DNA of 26,216 bases from Rhodobacteraceae bacterium UBA3069 (GTDB lineage: Bacteria > Pseudomonadota > Alphaproteobacteria > Rhodobacterales > Rhodobacteraceae): contig DFBX01000008.1 of assembly GCA_002366795.1 (NCBI GenBank), positions 1 through 26,216 on the forward strand, given 5' to 3'. Below the pieces are notes generated by a model. That model made no database searches. It had not been told where the DNA came from and saw only the letters and a list, made by a program, of their open reading frames with translations. Positions 8,069 through 16,497 of this stretch are shown here, one piece after another (the first letter of the stretch is position 1; each line of letters starts with the position of its first letter). Made by a program: the position numbers and the translations under genes.

Positions 8069-8308
8069 CATTTCCTGAACCGGCGTCGGCTCGTATCCGC
8101 GCCGGATCGCCCCGTCGCGCCAATGATCGGCGGCGTGGCTGGCCTCGCGCAGGTTGCCGTAGATACGGATCATGCTGCGGCCCGGTTTGCCCGCAACGCC
8201 CCATTCCCGCAGGACCGAGATTTCGTCCAGCAGGTTATAGGTAATTTCCACCCGGTAATAATGCGGGCGTCTGGCAGGGCGGGCGCGGTAAAAGAGGCAG
8301 CTGAGCAT
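8060..8308 (-). CDS. Stand-alone WGR domain protein (82 aa)
   Basis: The protein is almost entirely one WGR domain: YYRVEIT near the start, then ISVLREWGVAGKPGR containing the name-giving Trp-Gly-(Val/Arg) element, then a helix ending in DHWRDGAIRRGY. WGR domains are thought to bind nucleic acid and also occur fused to PARPs and polymerases. Single-domain versions of 80-100 residues are common in Rhodobacterales, with unknown role. It is convergent with the M20 amidase and shares its last 9 bases. It lies 74 bases downstream of the response regulator on the same strand and could be read through from it. Confidence 0.85.
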   Translation of the reverse strand: MLSCLFYRARPARRPHYYRVEITYNLLDEISVLREWGVAGKPGRSMIRIYGNLREASHAADHWRDGAIRRGYEPTPVQEMSA

Positions 8309-8382
8309 ATTGCGATTCTAGCGCCGCGCGAATCGTTCTGTGAAGGGGGGGCGCGCATGATTTACGCAAGGTCAGCGCGGCT

Positions 8383-9084
8383 TCAGCCCCAATGGACATC
8401 GCCAAGAAAAATATATCCCGCGCCGTATATCGTTTTGATAAGGCGAGGGTTTTTCGGATCTTCGCGCAGTTTCGTACGCAGGCGGGAAATGCGCACATCC
8501 ATGGCGCGGTCGAAACTTTCCCCCGCCGTGCCGCCAAGGATTTCCTGCATGACCGCGCGAGAAATAAGCCTTTTGGGCCGGTCCAGAAACAGGCGCAGCA
8601 CCTCGCCCTCGGCATGGGAAAAGGGGGTCTGAACCCCTTCGCTGTCTTCCAGCGTGTAGCTGTCGAAATGCGCTGTCCAACCGTTGAAACGGGCCAGATT
8701 TCCGGCCTGTTGCACCGGCTTGTCGCGGCGCAGGCGGGCGCGGATGCGGGCCACGACCTCGGCCGGATCGAAGGGTTTGATGATGTAATCGTCGGCACCC
8801 AGTTCCAGCCCGGTCACGCGGTCCTGCACCTGCGCGCGGCCCGAAATGATGATGACGGTCGCGCCCTGTTCCAGCGCCAGCCGATGCACCAGCGTCAGCC
8901 CGTCGCGGTCGGGCAGGGACAGGTCCACAAGACAGACATCGGGGGTGGCGGTTTTCAGCGCCGCCTCGAATTCCGTTGCGCGGCCAAAACCCATGGTGCG
9001 AAAGCCGGCTTCCTCCAGCGCGTCAGAGAGCATGGCGCGGATCGCCGGTTCATCGTCAAGGATGGTGACTAGGGGGGCGGTCAT
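8383..9084 (-). CDS. OmpR-family response regulator
   Basis: Residues 1-120 form a receiver domain with the acidic pair D10/D11, phospho-acceptor D54 in LVDLSLPDRDG, S81 at the conserved Ser/Thr position and K103 in IIKPF. Residues 130-230 form an OmpR/PhoB winged-helix DNA-binding domain (RAMDVRISRLRTKL recognition helix, IYGAGYIF wing). Length 233 is standard. Its ATG overlaps the stop of the upstream histidine kinase by 4 bases (ATGA), so the two are translationally coupled and form one two-component system. Target promoters are unknown; the divergent transporter/ligase operon beyond the kinase is the nearest candidate. Confidence 0.92.
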   Translation of the reverse strand: MTAPLVTILDDEPAIRAMLSDALEEAGFRTMGFGRATEFEAALKTATPDVCLVDLSLPDRDGLTLVHRLALEQGATVIIISGRAQVQDRVTGLELGADDYIIKPFDPAEVVARIRARLRRDKPVQQAGNLARFNGWTAHFDSYTLEDSEGVQTPFSHAEGEVLRLFLDRPKRLISRAVMQEILGGTAGESFDRAMDVRISRLRTKLREDPKNPRLIKTIYGAGYIFLGDVHWG

Positions 9085-11015
9085 GGGCGGGCCTCTTCGG
9101 TGGTCAGGAACGCGGCCAAGTGCGAGGCCGTGAAAGGTTTGCGCAGTACGGCGGTGCGTGTCAGCGCGGTGCGGTGCAGCGGGGCCTCGGGCGGCAGCGA
9201 GGTCATCAGCAGGCAGGTGGGCGCGCCTGCATCAAGGCTGTCGAACAGGTCGATCCCGGTTGCCTCTCCCTCCAGCTTCAGGTCGGACAGGATCAGCGAA
9301 ATGCCCGGCACCTCGGACAGGATGGCGCGGGCCTCCTCGACGCTGGCGGCCTCGATCACGGAATGGCCCGCGCTGGTCAGCATGGCGCGGATATTCTCGC
9401 GCAGGTCGGGGCTGTCCTCGACCAGCAGGACCATGCCGGGCGGCGCGGGGGCCGGGGCGCGGCGCAGCGGCAGACGCAGCGACACCTCGGCCCCGCCGGT
9501 GGGCACGTTCCCGATGCGCACGCGGCCCCCCGCCAGTTTGGCCATGTCATAGACCATTGCCAGTCCCAGACCCGACCCCTCGCCGCCCTTGGTGGTAAAG
9601 AACGGCTCCAGCGCGTGATCCAGCGCCGATTGGGAAAAGCCGGGGCCGCTGTCGATCAGCAGGAATTCCATCCATGTGTCCTGCACCGCTGAAACCGTCA
9701 GGGTGATCTTGCCGGATTTGCCCGCGCCAAGGCAGGCACCGCGGGCGTTCAGGATCAGGTTCAGCAGGCTGTCCTGCAACATGCCCGTGTCCAGCATCAG
9801 CGCGCCATGTGTCATGCAATCGAACACCTCCAGCGTGATGCCGTCAGGCAAGGCGGGGGCGGCCAGCGTTTCCAGGTCGCTGAGCGCGGCGCGCAGGTCG
9901 GCCGGTGCGGGCGTCCATTCGCGCGCGCCGGTGATGTCGGCAATCCGGTTCAGCAATTCCCCGCCACGATGCGCGGCGGACAGCGTTGCCTTGATCAGGG
10001 GGCGGGCATCGTCGGGTAAATCCAGCCGTTCCAGCCGCGACTGGCTGCCAAGGATGATGGTCAGCAAGTTGGAGAAATCATGCGCAAGGCCGGATGTGAT
10101 CTGCGCCGCAATTTCACGTCGGCGGGTCTGTTGCAGGGCGGCGCGGGCCTGGGTTTCCTCGGTCACGTCCATGGACAGGATATAGACGCCAGCCACCTGA
10201 CCGTCCGCCCCGGTTTCGGGGGTAAAGGCGCCGCGGATACGGCGCGCGCTGTCTTCGTCGGTGAATTCCACCACCGATGGTGTGCCGTTCAGGGCCGATT
10301 CCAGGTGAGGTCGCACATGGGCAAAGGCCGACGGGCCAAGCGCCTGTTCCACTGTCAGTCCCAGAATATCCGATGGCCGCCTTGGCATCACCAGTGACAG
10401 CCGCCTGTTGGAAAAGTCATAGACGCAGTCGCGCCCAGCATGGGCGATGTGGGCCGGCATCATTTCAGTGGTCAGGCGGGTGCGGGCCTCTGTCTCGGTC
10501 AGTTGGTGCTTGGCTTCTTCCAGCGCGGTGATTGTCGCCTCTAGCTGGCGGTTCGTGGCGGATAGTTCCTCGGCATAGGACAGCACCTTGTCTGACAGTT
10601 CCTCGGACCTTGTGCGCAGCAGGGTTTCCTGCTGCCTGACGCGGGTGATGTCGGTGTAGACGGTGATCCAGCCACCTTGGGGCAGGGGCGATCCCTCGAC
10701 GGAAATGGTGCGCCCGTTGGCGCGGGTGCGTTCCATGTAATGCGGGGCAAAGGTGCGGGCCTGCGCAACGCGGCTTGCCACCGATGTCTCGATATCCGGC
10801 ACCTCGCCATATTCGCCGCGTTCGACAAGAAAGCGGATCGTATCCTCGAACCGTGCGCCGGGGGTGACGTGTTCGGAAGGCAGGTTGAACATATCGCGGA
10901 ATGGTCGGTTGCACAGAACCAGCCGCAGGTCGGTGTCATAAATTGACATCGCCTGTTGGATCAGGTTCAGGCCGGCCAATGTCATGGCAGCATTGTCTTT
11001 GGGTAAACTGGGCAT
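9081..11015 (-). CDS. Soluble PAS hybrid histidine kinase with C-terminal receiver
   Basis: The 644-residue protein shows, in order: an N-terminal PAS_7-like sensor region (about 15-125), a coiled-coil stretch (130-180), a second PAS region (about 185-290), and a HisKA dimerisation domain with H312 in GLAHDFSNLL. An HATPase domain follows (N-box NLILNARGA, DSGPGF, GSGLGLAM), then a receiver domain (about 526-640) with D578 and K626. No membrane segment or signal peptide is visible, so it should sense a cytoplasmic cue. Phosphate may pass within the protein and to the regulator encoded next. Start ATG at 11015 has an AAGGGGG ribosome site. It is divergent from the transporter/ligase operon across a 210-base gap, which suggests shared regulation. 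The ligand of the PAS domains is unknown. Confidence 0.9.
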   Translation of the reverse strand: MPSLPKDNAAMTLAGLNLIQQAMSIYDTDLRLVLCNRPFRDMFNLPSEHVTPGARFEDTIRFLVERGEYGEVPDIETSVASRVAQARTFAPHYMERTRANGRTISVEGSPLPQGGWITVYTDITRVRQQETLLRTRSEELSDKVLSYAEELSATNRQLEATITALEEAKHQLTETEARTRLTTEMMPAHIAHAGRDCVYDFSNRRLSLVMPRRPSDILGLTVEQALGPSAFAHVRPHLESALNGTPSVVEFTDEDSARRIRGAFTPETGADGQVAGVYILSMDVTEETQARAALQQTRRREIAAQITSGLAHDFSNLLTIILGSQSRLERLDLPDDARPLIKATLSAAHRGGELLNRIADITGAREWTPAPADLRAALSDLETLAAPALPDGITLEVFDCMTHGALMLDTGMLQDSLLNLILNARGACLGAGKSGKITLTVSAVQDTWMEFLLIDSGPGFSQSALDHALEPFFTTKGGEGSGLGLAMVYDMAKLAGGRVRIGNVPTGGAEVSLRLPLRRAPAPAPPGMVLLVEDSPDLRENIRAMLTSAGHSVIEAASVEEARAILSEVPGISLILSDLKLEGEATGIDLFDSLDAGAPTCLLMTSLPPEAPLHRTALTRTAVLRKPFTASHLAAFLTTEEARP

Positions 11016-11055
11016 CGCTGACCCCCTTTTGGGCGGGTATAGCTACACCGCTTTC

Positions 11056-11074
11056 AGGGGCGGGGAAAGCCCCT
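11056..11074 (-). other. Hairpin in the leader of the histidine kinase gene
   Basis: AGGGGC at 11056-11061 pairs perfectly with GCCCCT at 11069-11074 around a 7-base loop, about 40 bases upstream of the kinase ATG. Too short and without a T-run for a terminator. It could be an operator dyad or an mRNA structure. Confidence 0.35.
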
Positions 11075-11122
11075 CTGCCGTTTGTTGCAATTCGTTAGAT
11101 TTGGGAAATCATTAAGAAAAAG

Positions 11123-11152
11123 TTGACGCACATCGTGAAACCCGCACCGTAG
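11123..11152 (+). promoter_or_regulatory. Possible promoter of the ligase/transporter operon
   Basis: TTGACG at 11123-11128 matches the -35 consensus well. The best -10 candidate, CCGTAG at 11147-11152, is weak and 18 bases away. It fits the position expected for the operon, giving a leader of about 65 bases that would contain the two hairpins described at 11169-11208. The -10 is not convincing, so the operon may need an activator or another sigma factor. Confidence 0.25.
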
Positions 11153-11168
11153 GGGTCGGGAGAGAATC

Positions 11169-11208
11169 GCCGACAATAGGCGGTCGGCCTGCCTTGGGAG
11201 GGGCAGGC
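11169..11208 (+). other. Tandem leader hairpins just upstream of the operon's first ribosome site
   Basis: GCCGAC (11169-11174) pairs with GTCGGC (11183-11188). GCCTGCC (11187-11193) pairs with GGCAGGC (11202-11208) around a loop holding GGGAGG. The two stems share bases 11187-11188, so they compete slightly. The second stem ends a few bases before the real Shine-Dalgarno (AAGGGAGG, 11211-11218). This layout could control translation of the TTG-started ligase gene, but no known riboswitch class is recognised. Confidence 0.4.
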
Positions 11209-11225
11209 ATAAGGGAGGAAGAGAT

Positions 11226-13199
11226 TTGGCACAGTCGTCTGAAGCGGCCGGTGGACTTGTGTCCGTACCGGCCCTGTTGCACCGCAACGCCACCGAATTC
11301 GCGAATAAGTCCGCGTATCGGGAGAAAGAATTCGGGATTTGGCAAACATGGTCTTGGTCCGAGGCTGAAAAAGAGGTCGAGGCACTTGCCCTTGGCATGA
11401 TCAACCTTGGCGTGAACGAGGGCGATTTTATCGCCGTCATCGGTCGGAACCGTCCGTATTTCTACTGGACCATGATCGCGGCCCAATCGGTCGGGGCGAT
11501 CCCGGTGCCGCTGTACAACGACAGCGCCGCCGAGGAGATGGCCTATGTTCTGGACCATTGCGGCGCGCGTTTTGCCGTGGTCGAGGACCAGGAGCAGGTC
11601 GATAAAGTTATCGAGATTCAGGAGCGCCTGCACCAGTTCGAGCATATGATCTATCTTGATCCGCGCGGGCTGCGGAAATACGACCACCACAAGCTGCACG
11701 AATTTTCCCACGTGCAGAAACAGGGCCGTGCCGCCCGTGACGAGTGGATCGAAGACCTGAAGGCACGCCGCGCCAAGCTGGATTACGACAGCATCTGCGT
11801 GATGTTGTATACGTCTGGCACGACCGGCAGGCCCAAGGGCGTCGTCCTGTCCAACCGCAATATCATCGAAACCGCCAAGGCATCTTCCGAATTCGATCAC
11901 CTGACCGCGGGCGAGGAAGTCCTGGCCTATCTGCCAATGGCATGGGTTGGCGATTTCATCTTCTCGCTGGGGCAGGCCTTGTGGACGGGGTTCTGCGTGA
12001 ATTGCCCCGAAAGCCCCGAAACGATGATGACCGATCTGCGTGAAATCGGGCCAAGCTATTACTTTGCCCCGCCGCGCGTGTTTGAAAACCAGCTGACCAG
12101 CGTCATGATCCGCATGGAAGACGCCAGCCCGTTCAAGAAAAAGCTGTTCGACCGCGCCATGGCCCATGCGCACAAGGTCGGCCCGCAATTGCTGGACGGC
12201 AAGCCCGTGGGGGCGATGGACCGGCTGAAGTACAAGTTCTACGATCTGGCTATCTATGGGCCGCTGAAGAACACCCTTGGCCTGAGCCGTGTGCGTGTCG
12301 GCTATACAGCGGGCGAGGCGATCGGGCCGGAGATCTTTGAATTCTACCGCTCGCTCGGGATTAATCTTAAGCAGCTGTATGGCCAGACCGAAGCAGGCGT
12401 GTTCATCACCCAGCAGCCCGATGGTGAAGTGCGCAACGACACGGTTGGTGTTCCGTCGCCGGGTGTCGAGGTGCGCATCGGCGACAATGGCGAGGTTTAC
12501 TACCGCAGCCCCGGCACCTTTGTTGAATACTACAAGAACCCGGAAAGCACGGCAGACACCAAGGATGCCGAAGGTTGGGTCGCAACCGGCGACGCGGGCT
12601 TTTTCGAGCCGGACACTGGCCATCTGCGTATCATCGACCGCGCCAAGGACGTGGGCAAGATGGCCGACGGGTCCATGTTCGCGCCCAAGTATGTCGAGAA
12701 CAAGCTCAAGTTCTATCCCTCGATCCTTGAGGTGGTTCTGTTCGGCAATGGCCGCGAAAAATGCGTGGCCTTCATCAACATCGACATGAACGCCGTCGGC
12801 AGCTGGGCCGAGCGTAACAACGTCGCCTATTCCAGCTATCAGGAACTGGCGGGCCATCCCAAGGTGCTGGCGGAAATCCAGAGACACGTGGAAGAGGTGA
12901 ACCGGTCGGTTGCCGAAGACGAGATGCTGTCGGGTTGCCAGATCCACCGTTTCCTTGTGCTGCACAAGGAACTGGACGCGGATGACGGTGAAATGACCCG
13001 CACCCGCAAGGTTCGTCGCCGCATCATCGAAGAAAAATACGCCGATCTGATCGACGCGCTTTACAGCGATGCCGATACGGTCTCGACCAAGACCGAAGTG
13101 ACGTATGAAGACGGCCGCAAGGGCTATATCAGCGCCACCCTCAGCCTGCGTAACGCAGCCGTGGTGCCCGTGCAGACGAAACAGGTGGCAGCGGAATGA
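11226..13199 (+). CDS. Long acyl-CoA synthetase (AMP-forming ligase), operon leader
   Basis: The 657-residue protein has the adenylate-forming motifs: ATP-binding loop YTSGTTGRPKG (195-205), YGQTEAG, TGDAGFF, and DRAKDVGKMADGSMFAPKYVE before the C-terminal lid domain. Length and architecture match long acyl-CoA synthetases (FadD15/ACSL-like) rather than 540-residue acetyl-CoA synthetase relatives. It should activate a carboxylic acid with ATP and CoA in the cytoplasm, probably the acid imported by the transporter encoded behind it. The start is TTG at 11226, chosen because AAGGGAGG stands in front and no other in-frame start occurs before residue 58. Its stop overlaps the next ATG by 4 bases. 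Exact substrate (fatty, branched or aromatic acid) cannot be read from sequence. Confidence 0.88.
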   Translation: MAQSSEAAGGLVSVPALLHRNATEFANKSAYREKEFGIWQTWSWSEAEKEVEALALGMINLGVNEGDFIAVIGRNRPYFYWTMIAAQSVGAIPVPLYNDSAAEEMAYVLDHCGARFAVVEDQEQVDKVIEIQERLHQFEHMIYLDPRGLRKYDHHKLHEFSHVQKQGRAARDEWIEDLKARRAKLDYDSICVMLYTSGTTGRPKGVVLSNRNIIETAKASSEFDHLTAGEEVLAYLPMAWVGDFIFSLGQALWTGFCVNCPESPETMMTDLREIGPSYYFAPPRVFENQLTSVMIRMEDASPFKKKLFDRAMAHAHKVGPQLLDGKPVGAMDRLKYKFYDLAIYGPLKNTLGLSRVRVGYTAGEAIGPEIFEFYRSLGINLKQLYGQTEAGVFITQQPDGEVRNDTVGVPSPGVEVRIGDNGEVYYRSPGTFVEYYKNPESTADTKDAEGWVATGDAGFFEPDTGHLRIIDRAKDVGKMADGSMFAPKYVENKLKFYPSILEVVLFGNGREKCVAFINIDMNAVGSWAERNNVAYSSYQELAGHPKVLAEIQRHVEEVNRSVAEDEMLSGCQIHRFLVLHKELDADDGEMTRTRKVRRRIIEEKYADLIDALYSDADTVSTKTEVTYEDGRKGYISATLSLRNAAVVPVQTKQVAAE

Positions 13200-14020
13200 A
13201 CATGACAGCACAAGACGACGGCTACATCACCGCCGACGGCCGCAAGATCGGCCCGGTGATGATGGAGATGAAAAACATCACCCTGCGTTTCGGCGGCGTG
13301 AAGGCGATCACCGACATCTCGTTCGACATCCGCGAGGGCGAAATTCGCGCCATCATCGGGCCGAACGGGGCGGGGAAATCCTCGATGCTCAACGTGATCT
13401 CGGGTTTCTATGTCCCGCAAGAGGGCGAGGTCTGGTACAAAGGTGCGAAACGTCCGCCGATGAAGCCTTTCCAGGTCGCCCGTCAGGGCATCGCGCGCAC
13501 TTTCCAGAACATCGCATTGTTCGAAGGCATGTCCGTGTTGGACAACGTGATGACCGGGCGCCTGAACTACATGAAAACCAACATGTTCCAGCAGGGGCTT
13601 TGGTTCGGCAAGGCGCAGCGCGAAGAGGTGGAAAACCGCGAGTCCGTTGAAAAGATCATCGACTTTCTGGAAATCCAGTCGATCCGCAAAACGCCGGTGT
13701 CGCGCCTTCCCTACGGTCTGAAGAAACGGGTCGAACTGGCCCGCGCCCTGGCTGCGGAACCGACGCTGCTGCTGCTGGACGAACCGATGGCCGGCATGAA
13801 CGTCGAGGAAAAAGAGGACATGAGCCGCTTTATCCTGGATGTGAACGACGAATTCGGCACCACCATCGCCCTGATCGAACACGACATGGGCGTGGTCATG
13901 GACTTGTCCGACCGTGTGGTCGTGATGGATTACGGCAAGAAAATCGGTGACGGCTCCCCCGACGAGGTGCGCAACAACCAAGACGTGATCGACGCCTATC
14001 TGGGGGTGGCTCATGACTAA
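13196..14020 (+). CDS. LivG-type ABC transporter ATPase
   Basis: The 274-residue ATPase has Walker A GPNGAGKS (55-62), Q-loop RTFQNIALFEGMSV, signature segment LPYGLKKRVELARAL (the LivG-style replacement of LSGGQ), Walker B LLLLDEPMAGMN and H-loop IEHDM. The C-terminal VIDAYLG is typical of LivG/BraF. It powers import with the LivF-type partner encoded downstream. Its ATG at 13196 overlaps the ligase stop by 4 bases, so translation is coupled; an in-frame ATG at 13202 is an alternative start. The family usually carries branched amino acids, but Liv-type systems also import aromatic and aliphatic acids, amides and urea. Here the two ligases argue for an organic acid. Confidence 0.93.
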   Translation: MNMTAQDDGYITADGRKIGPVMMEMKNITLRFGGVKAITDISFDIREGEIRAIIGPNGAGKSSMLNVISGFYVPQEGEVWYKGAKRPPMKPFQVARQGIARTFQNIALFEGMSVLDNVMTGRLNYMKTNMFQQGLWFGKAQREEVENRESVEKIIDFLEIQSIRKTPVSRLPYGLKKRVELARALAAEPTLLLLDEPMAGMNVEEKEDMSRFILDVNDEFGTTIALIEHDMGVVMDLSDRVVVMDYGKKIGDGSPDEVRNNQDVIDAYLGVAHD

Positions 14021-14061
14021 TCAAGCATTCGAAATAACAACAAAAACCGGAGGACGCAGCA

Positions 14062-15048
14062 ATGCCTGAACAGTTTTACTGGGGTCTCGAAGCCGCGTTC
14101 AACGGGCTGATGACCGGCGTTCTTTACGCTCTCGTCGCGCTGGGCTTTGTCCTGATCTACAAGGCCTCCGGCATCTTCAACTACGCCCAGGGTGTGATGG
14201 CGCTGTTCGCGGCGATGACACTTGTGGGGATCATGGAAGGGCAAGTGCCTTTCAGCCACCTGATCAACGCGACCTTTGGCACGGAAGTGCATCATTTTGG
14301 CTGGCACCTGCCCGCCGTGCTGGGCATCTTGCTGACCGTCGGGGTGATGATCCTGTTCGCATGGGTCGTGCAGAAAGTCGTGTTCAAACACCTGATCGGG
14401 CAGGAGCCGATCATCCTGTTCATGGCCACAATCGGCTTGGCCTATTTCATGGAAGGTCTCGGAGACCTGATGTGGGGGTCGGACATCAAGACCCTGAAAG
14501 TGGGACTGCCGCAGGGTACGAACATGTGGCTGGATGAAACCACCTATCGCCTGTTCGGCTATGGTTTCTTCATCAATAACCTGGACATAGTGGCGACGGT
14601 CATTGCCATCGCGCTGGTCGCGGCATTGGTCATGTTCTCGCAATATACCAAGCAGGGCCGCGCGATGCGCGCCGTGGCCGATGATCACCAAGCGGCGCTG
14701 TCCGTCGGGATCAACCTGAACTTCATCTGGGTTCTGGTCTGGTCGCTGGCAGGTTTCGTGGCACTGGTCGCCGGCGTGATGTGGGGTGCCAGCTCGGGCG
14801 TGCAGTTCTCGCTGTCGCTGATCGCCCTCAAGGCGTTGCCGGTGCTGATGCTTGGCGGGTTCACCTCGATCCCCGGCGCGATTGTCGGTGGTCTGATCAT
14901 CGGCGTGGGCGAAAAACTGTTCGAATTCATTGTCGGCCCGATGGTCGGCGGTGCGACCGAGAACTGGTTTGCCTATGTGCTGGCGCTGATCTTCCTTGTC
15001 TTCCGGCCGCAGGGCCTGTTCGGCGACAAGATCATCGAGAGGGTCTGA
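14062..15048 (+). CDS. LivH-type ABC transporter permease
   Basis: The 328-residue membrane protein has about eight hydrophobic segments and opens with the LivH-type N-terminus (GLEAAFNGLMTGVLYALVAL). The conserved GFVLIYKASGIFNYAQG segment follows, with a permease/ATPase contact loop around GRAMRAVADDHQAALSVGIN. The C-terminal LIFLVFRPQGLFG is diagnostic of LivH. Start ATG at 14062 has GGAGG in front. It forms the inner-membrane channel together with the LivM-type protein. Compared with a standard LivH of about 300 residues it carries an extra extramembrane stretch around residues 58-80 (VPFSHLINATFGTEVHHFGW). Confidence 0.93.
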   Translation: MPEQFYWGLEAAFNGLMTGVLYALVALGFVLIYKASGIFNYAQGVMALFAAMTLVGIMEGQVPFSHLINATFGTEVHHFGWHLPAVLGILLTVGVMILFAWVVQKVVFKHLIGQEPIILFMATIGLAYFMEGLGDLMWGSDIKTLKVGLPQGTNMWLDETTYRLFGYGFFINNLDIVATVIAIALVAALVMFSQYTKQGRAMRAVADDHQAALSVGINLNFIWVLVWSLAGFVALVAGVMWGASSGVQFSLSLIALKALPVLMLGGFTSIPGAIVGGLIIGVGEKLFEFIVGPMVGGATENWFAYVLALIFLVFRPQGLFGDKIIERV

Positions 15049-15051
15049 GCC

Positions 15052-15279
15052 ATGAAAAAGCTGATCGCCCTTATCAATGTGATCGCATGGTCCGGCTTTT
15101 GGGCCTTTGGATACATCGCCGTCACCGCCGAGGGGCTGACCCGGGGCCAGATCTGGGTCGCCACGGTTATCGCGGGGCTTGGGTTCCTGACGGGCATCGT
15201 TGCCTATCTGCGCCTGAGCCGCGGCCAAACAATGAACAACAAGGCGCTGGGTTTCACCCACGCGGGGGAGGAAGCGTAA
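15052..15279 (+). CDS. Small two-helix membrane protein inside the ABC transporter operon (75 aa)
   Basis: The protein starts 4 bases after the LivH-type stop and ends 2 bases before the LivM-type ATG, so it is embedded in the transporter reading order. It has two predicted membrane helices, about residues 4-26 (LIALINVIAWSGFWAFGYIA) and 35-55, joined by a short loop (EGLTRGQI), with a basic then acidic tail. No domain is recognised. Being squeezed between two permease genes without spare bases argues for a real, co-translated gene, possibly an accessory subunit or assembly factor. I recall similar small proteins in related Rhodobacterales clusters, but that needs a search. Confidence 0.8.
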   Translation: MKKLIALINVIAWSGFWAFGYIAVTAEGLTRGQIWVATVIAGLGFLTGIVAYLRLSRGQTMNNKALGFTHAGEEA

Positions 15280-15280
15280 G

Positions 15281-16357
15281 ATGCTTTATCGTGAAGCGGG
15301 TGATTTCAAGACCACCTATACAGACGACAATCAGACCTTCCCGATCAAGGCGGACCGCGTCGGCTATTACGTCATTATGGCGGTTGCCTTCGGTGTGATC
15401 CCTTTCCTGATCAATGACTACTGGGCCAGCGCCGTGTTGCTGCCCTTCCTGATCTACGGGATCGCGGCGATCGGGCTGAACATCCTTGTTGGCTACACTG
15501 GGCAGCTGTCGCTGGGCACCGGCGGGTTCATGGCGGTGGGGGCCTATGCCACCTACAAGCTGATGACCGCCTTTCCCGACCTGAACATGTTTTTCGTGGT
15601 CATCCTTGCGGGGCTTATCACAGCGGTCGTCGGGGTGCTGTTCGGCTTGCCTTCGCTGCGGATCAAGGGGTTTTACCTGGCCGTTGCCACGCTGGCTGCA
15701 CAGTTCTTCCTGGTCTGGCTGTTCAACCGGGTGCCGTGGTTCTACAACTACTCGGCCTCGGGCCAGATCAGCGCACCCGAGCGCACGATTTTCGGTCAGG
15801 CTGTGACGGGGGCGGAATCGCTGCCGGCGGTGGCCTACCTGTTCTGCCTCGTATTCCTTGTGGGGTCGGCTTGGCTGGCCCGGAACCTGACGCGCGGCTC
15901 GACGGGGCGTAAATGGATGGCGATCCGCGACATGGACATCGCCGCAGAGATCATCGGCGTGGACCCCCTGCGGGCAAAGCTGACCGCCTTTGCCGTGTCG
16001 TCCTTCTTTGTCGGTATCTCCGGCGCGCTGTTCTTCAGTGTCTACTTGGGCGCGGTCGAAGTGGGCGAGGTATTCGGCATCAACAAGTCGTTCCTGGTCC
16101 TGTTCATGATCATCATCGGCGGGCTTGGCTCCATCTTCGGGTCCTTCGCTGGGGCAGCCTTTCTGGTGCTGCTGCCGGTGTTCCTGAAAAACGTGCTGGT
16201 TGGCACTATGGGTTGGCCGACCGATCTGGCTGCGCACCTCGAATTCATGATCGTCGGCGCGCTGATCATCACCTTCCTGATTGTGGAACCGCACGGGCTG
16301 GCGCAGCTTTGGCGCGTCACGAAAGAAAAATTGAGGCTTTGGCCCTTCCCGCACTAA
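15281..16357 (+). CDS. LivM-type ABC transporter permease
   Basis: The 358-residue protein begins with a cytoplasmic leader of about 25 residues, then hydrophobic segments including the LivM hallmark IYGIAAIGLNILVGYTGQLSLG. It also has the LPSLRIKGFYLAVATLA stretch and the contact loop AIRDMDIAAEIIGVDPLRAKL. The C-terminal FLIVEPHGLAQLW is typical. It pairs with the LivH-type permease to form the membrane channel. GGAGGAA in the end of the preceding small gene serves as ribosome site. After its stop comes a 140-base gap with a GC-rich hairpin before the binding-protein gene. Confidence 0.93.
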   Translation: MLYREAGDFKTTYTDDNQTFPIKADRVGYYVIMAVAFGVIPFLINDYWASAVLLPFLIYGIAAIGLNILVGYTGQLSLGTGGFMAVGAYATYKLMTAFPDLNMFFVVILAGLITAVVGVLFGLPSLRIKGFYLAVATLAAQFFLVWLFNRVPWFYNYSASGQISAPERTIFGQAVTGAESLPAVAYLFCLVFLVGSAWLARNLTRGSTGRKWMAIRDMDIAAEIIGVDPLRAKLTAFAVSSFFVGISGALFFSVYLGAVEVGEVFGINKSFLVLFMIIIGGLGSIFGSFAGAAFLVLLPVFLKNVLVGTMGWPTDLAAHLEFMIVGALIITFLIVEPHGLAQLWRVTKEKLRLWPFPH

Positions 16358-16375
16358 GGGGATGTGCCAGGGTTG

Positions 16376-16396
16376 GCCGGGCGGAGGAGGCCCGGC
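16376..16396 (+). other. GC-rich hairpin between permease and binding-protein genes
   Basis: GCCGGGC (16376-16382) pairs perfectly with GCCCGGC (16390-16396) around a 7-base loop. No T-run follows. It lies in the longest gap of the operon, directly before the gene whose product must be most abundant, so it may block exonucleases or mark a processing site; partial termination is also possible. Confidence 0.45.
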
Positions 16397-16497
16397 AGCC
16401 CGTCTAGGCATGGCCTGCACCTGCAGGCCGCAACGATCGACCGGGGCAAAACCCCGGCAAACACACCATCGGATCTAACCAAGGGAGGATTACCCCG

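Noticed and set aside
11112..13211. 699-codon open frame on the minus strand opposite the acyl-CoA synthetase
   Set aside because: It is a GC-rich antisense shadow without ribosome site or family motifs; the plus-strand ligase has all catalytic motifs. The same holds for the long minus-strand frames under the LivH, LivM, binding-protein and LivF genes.
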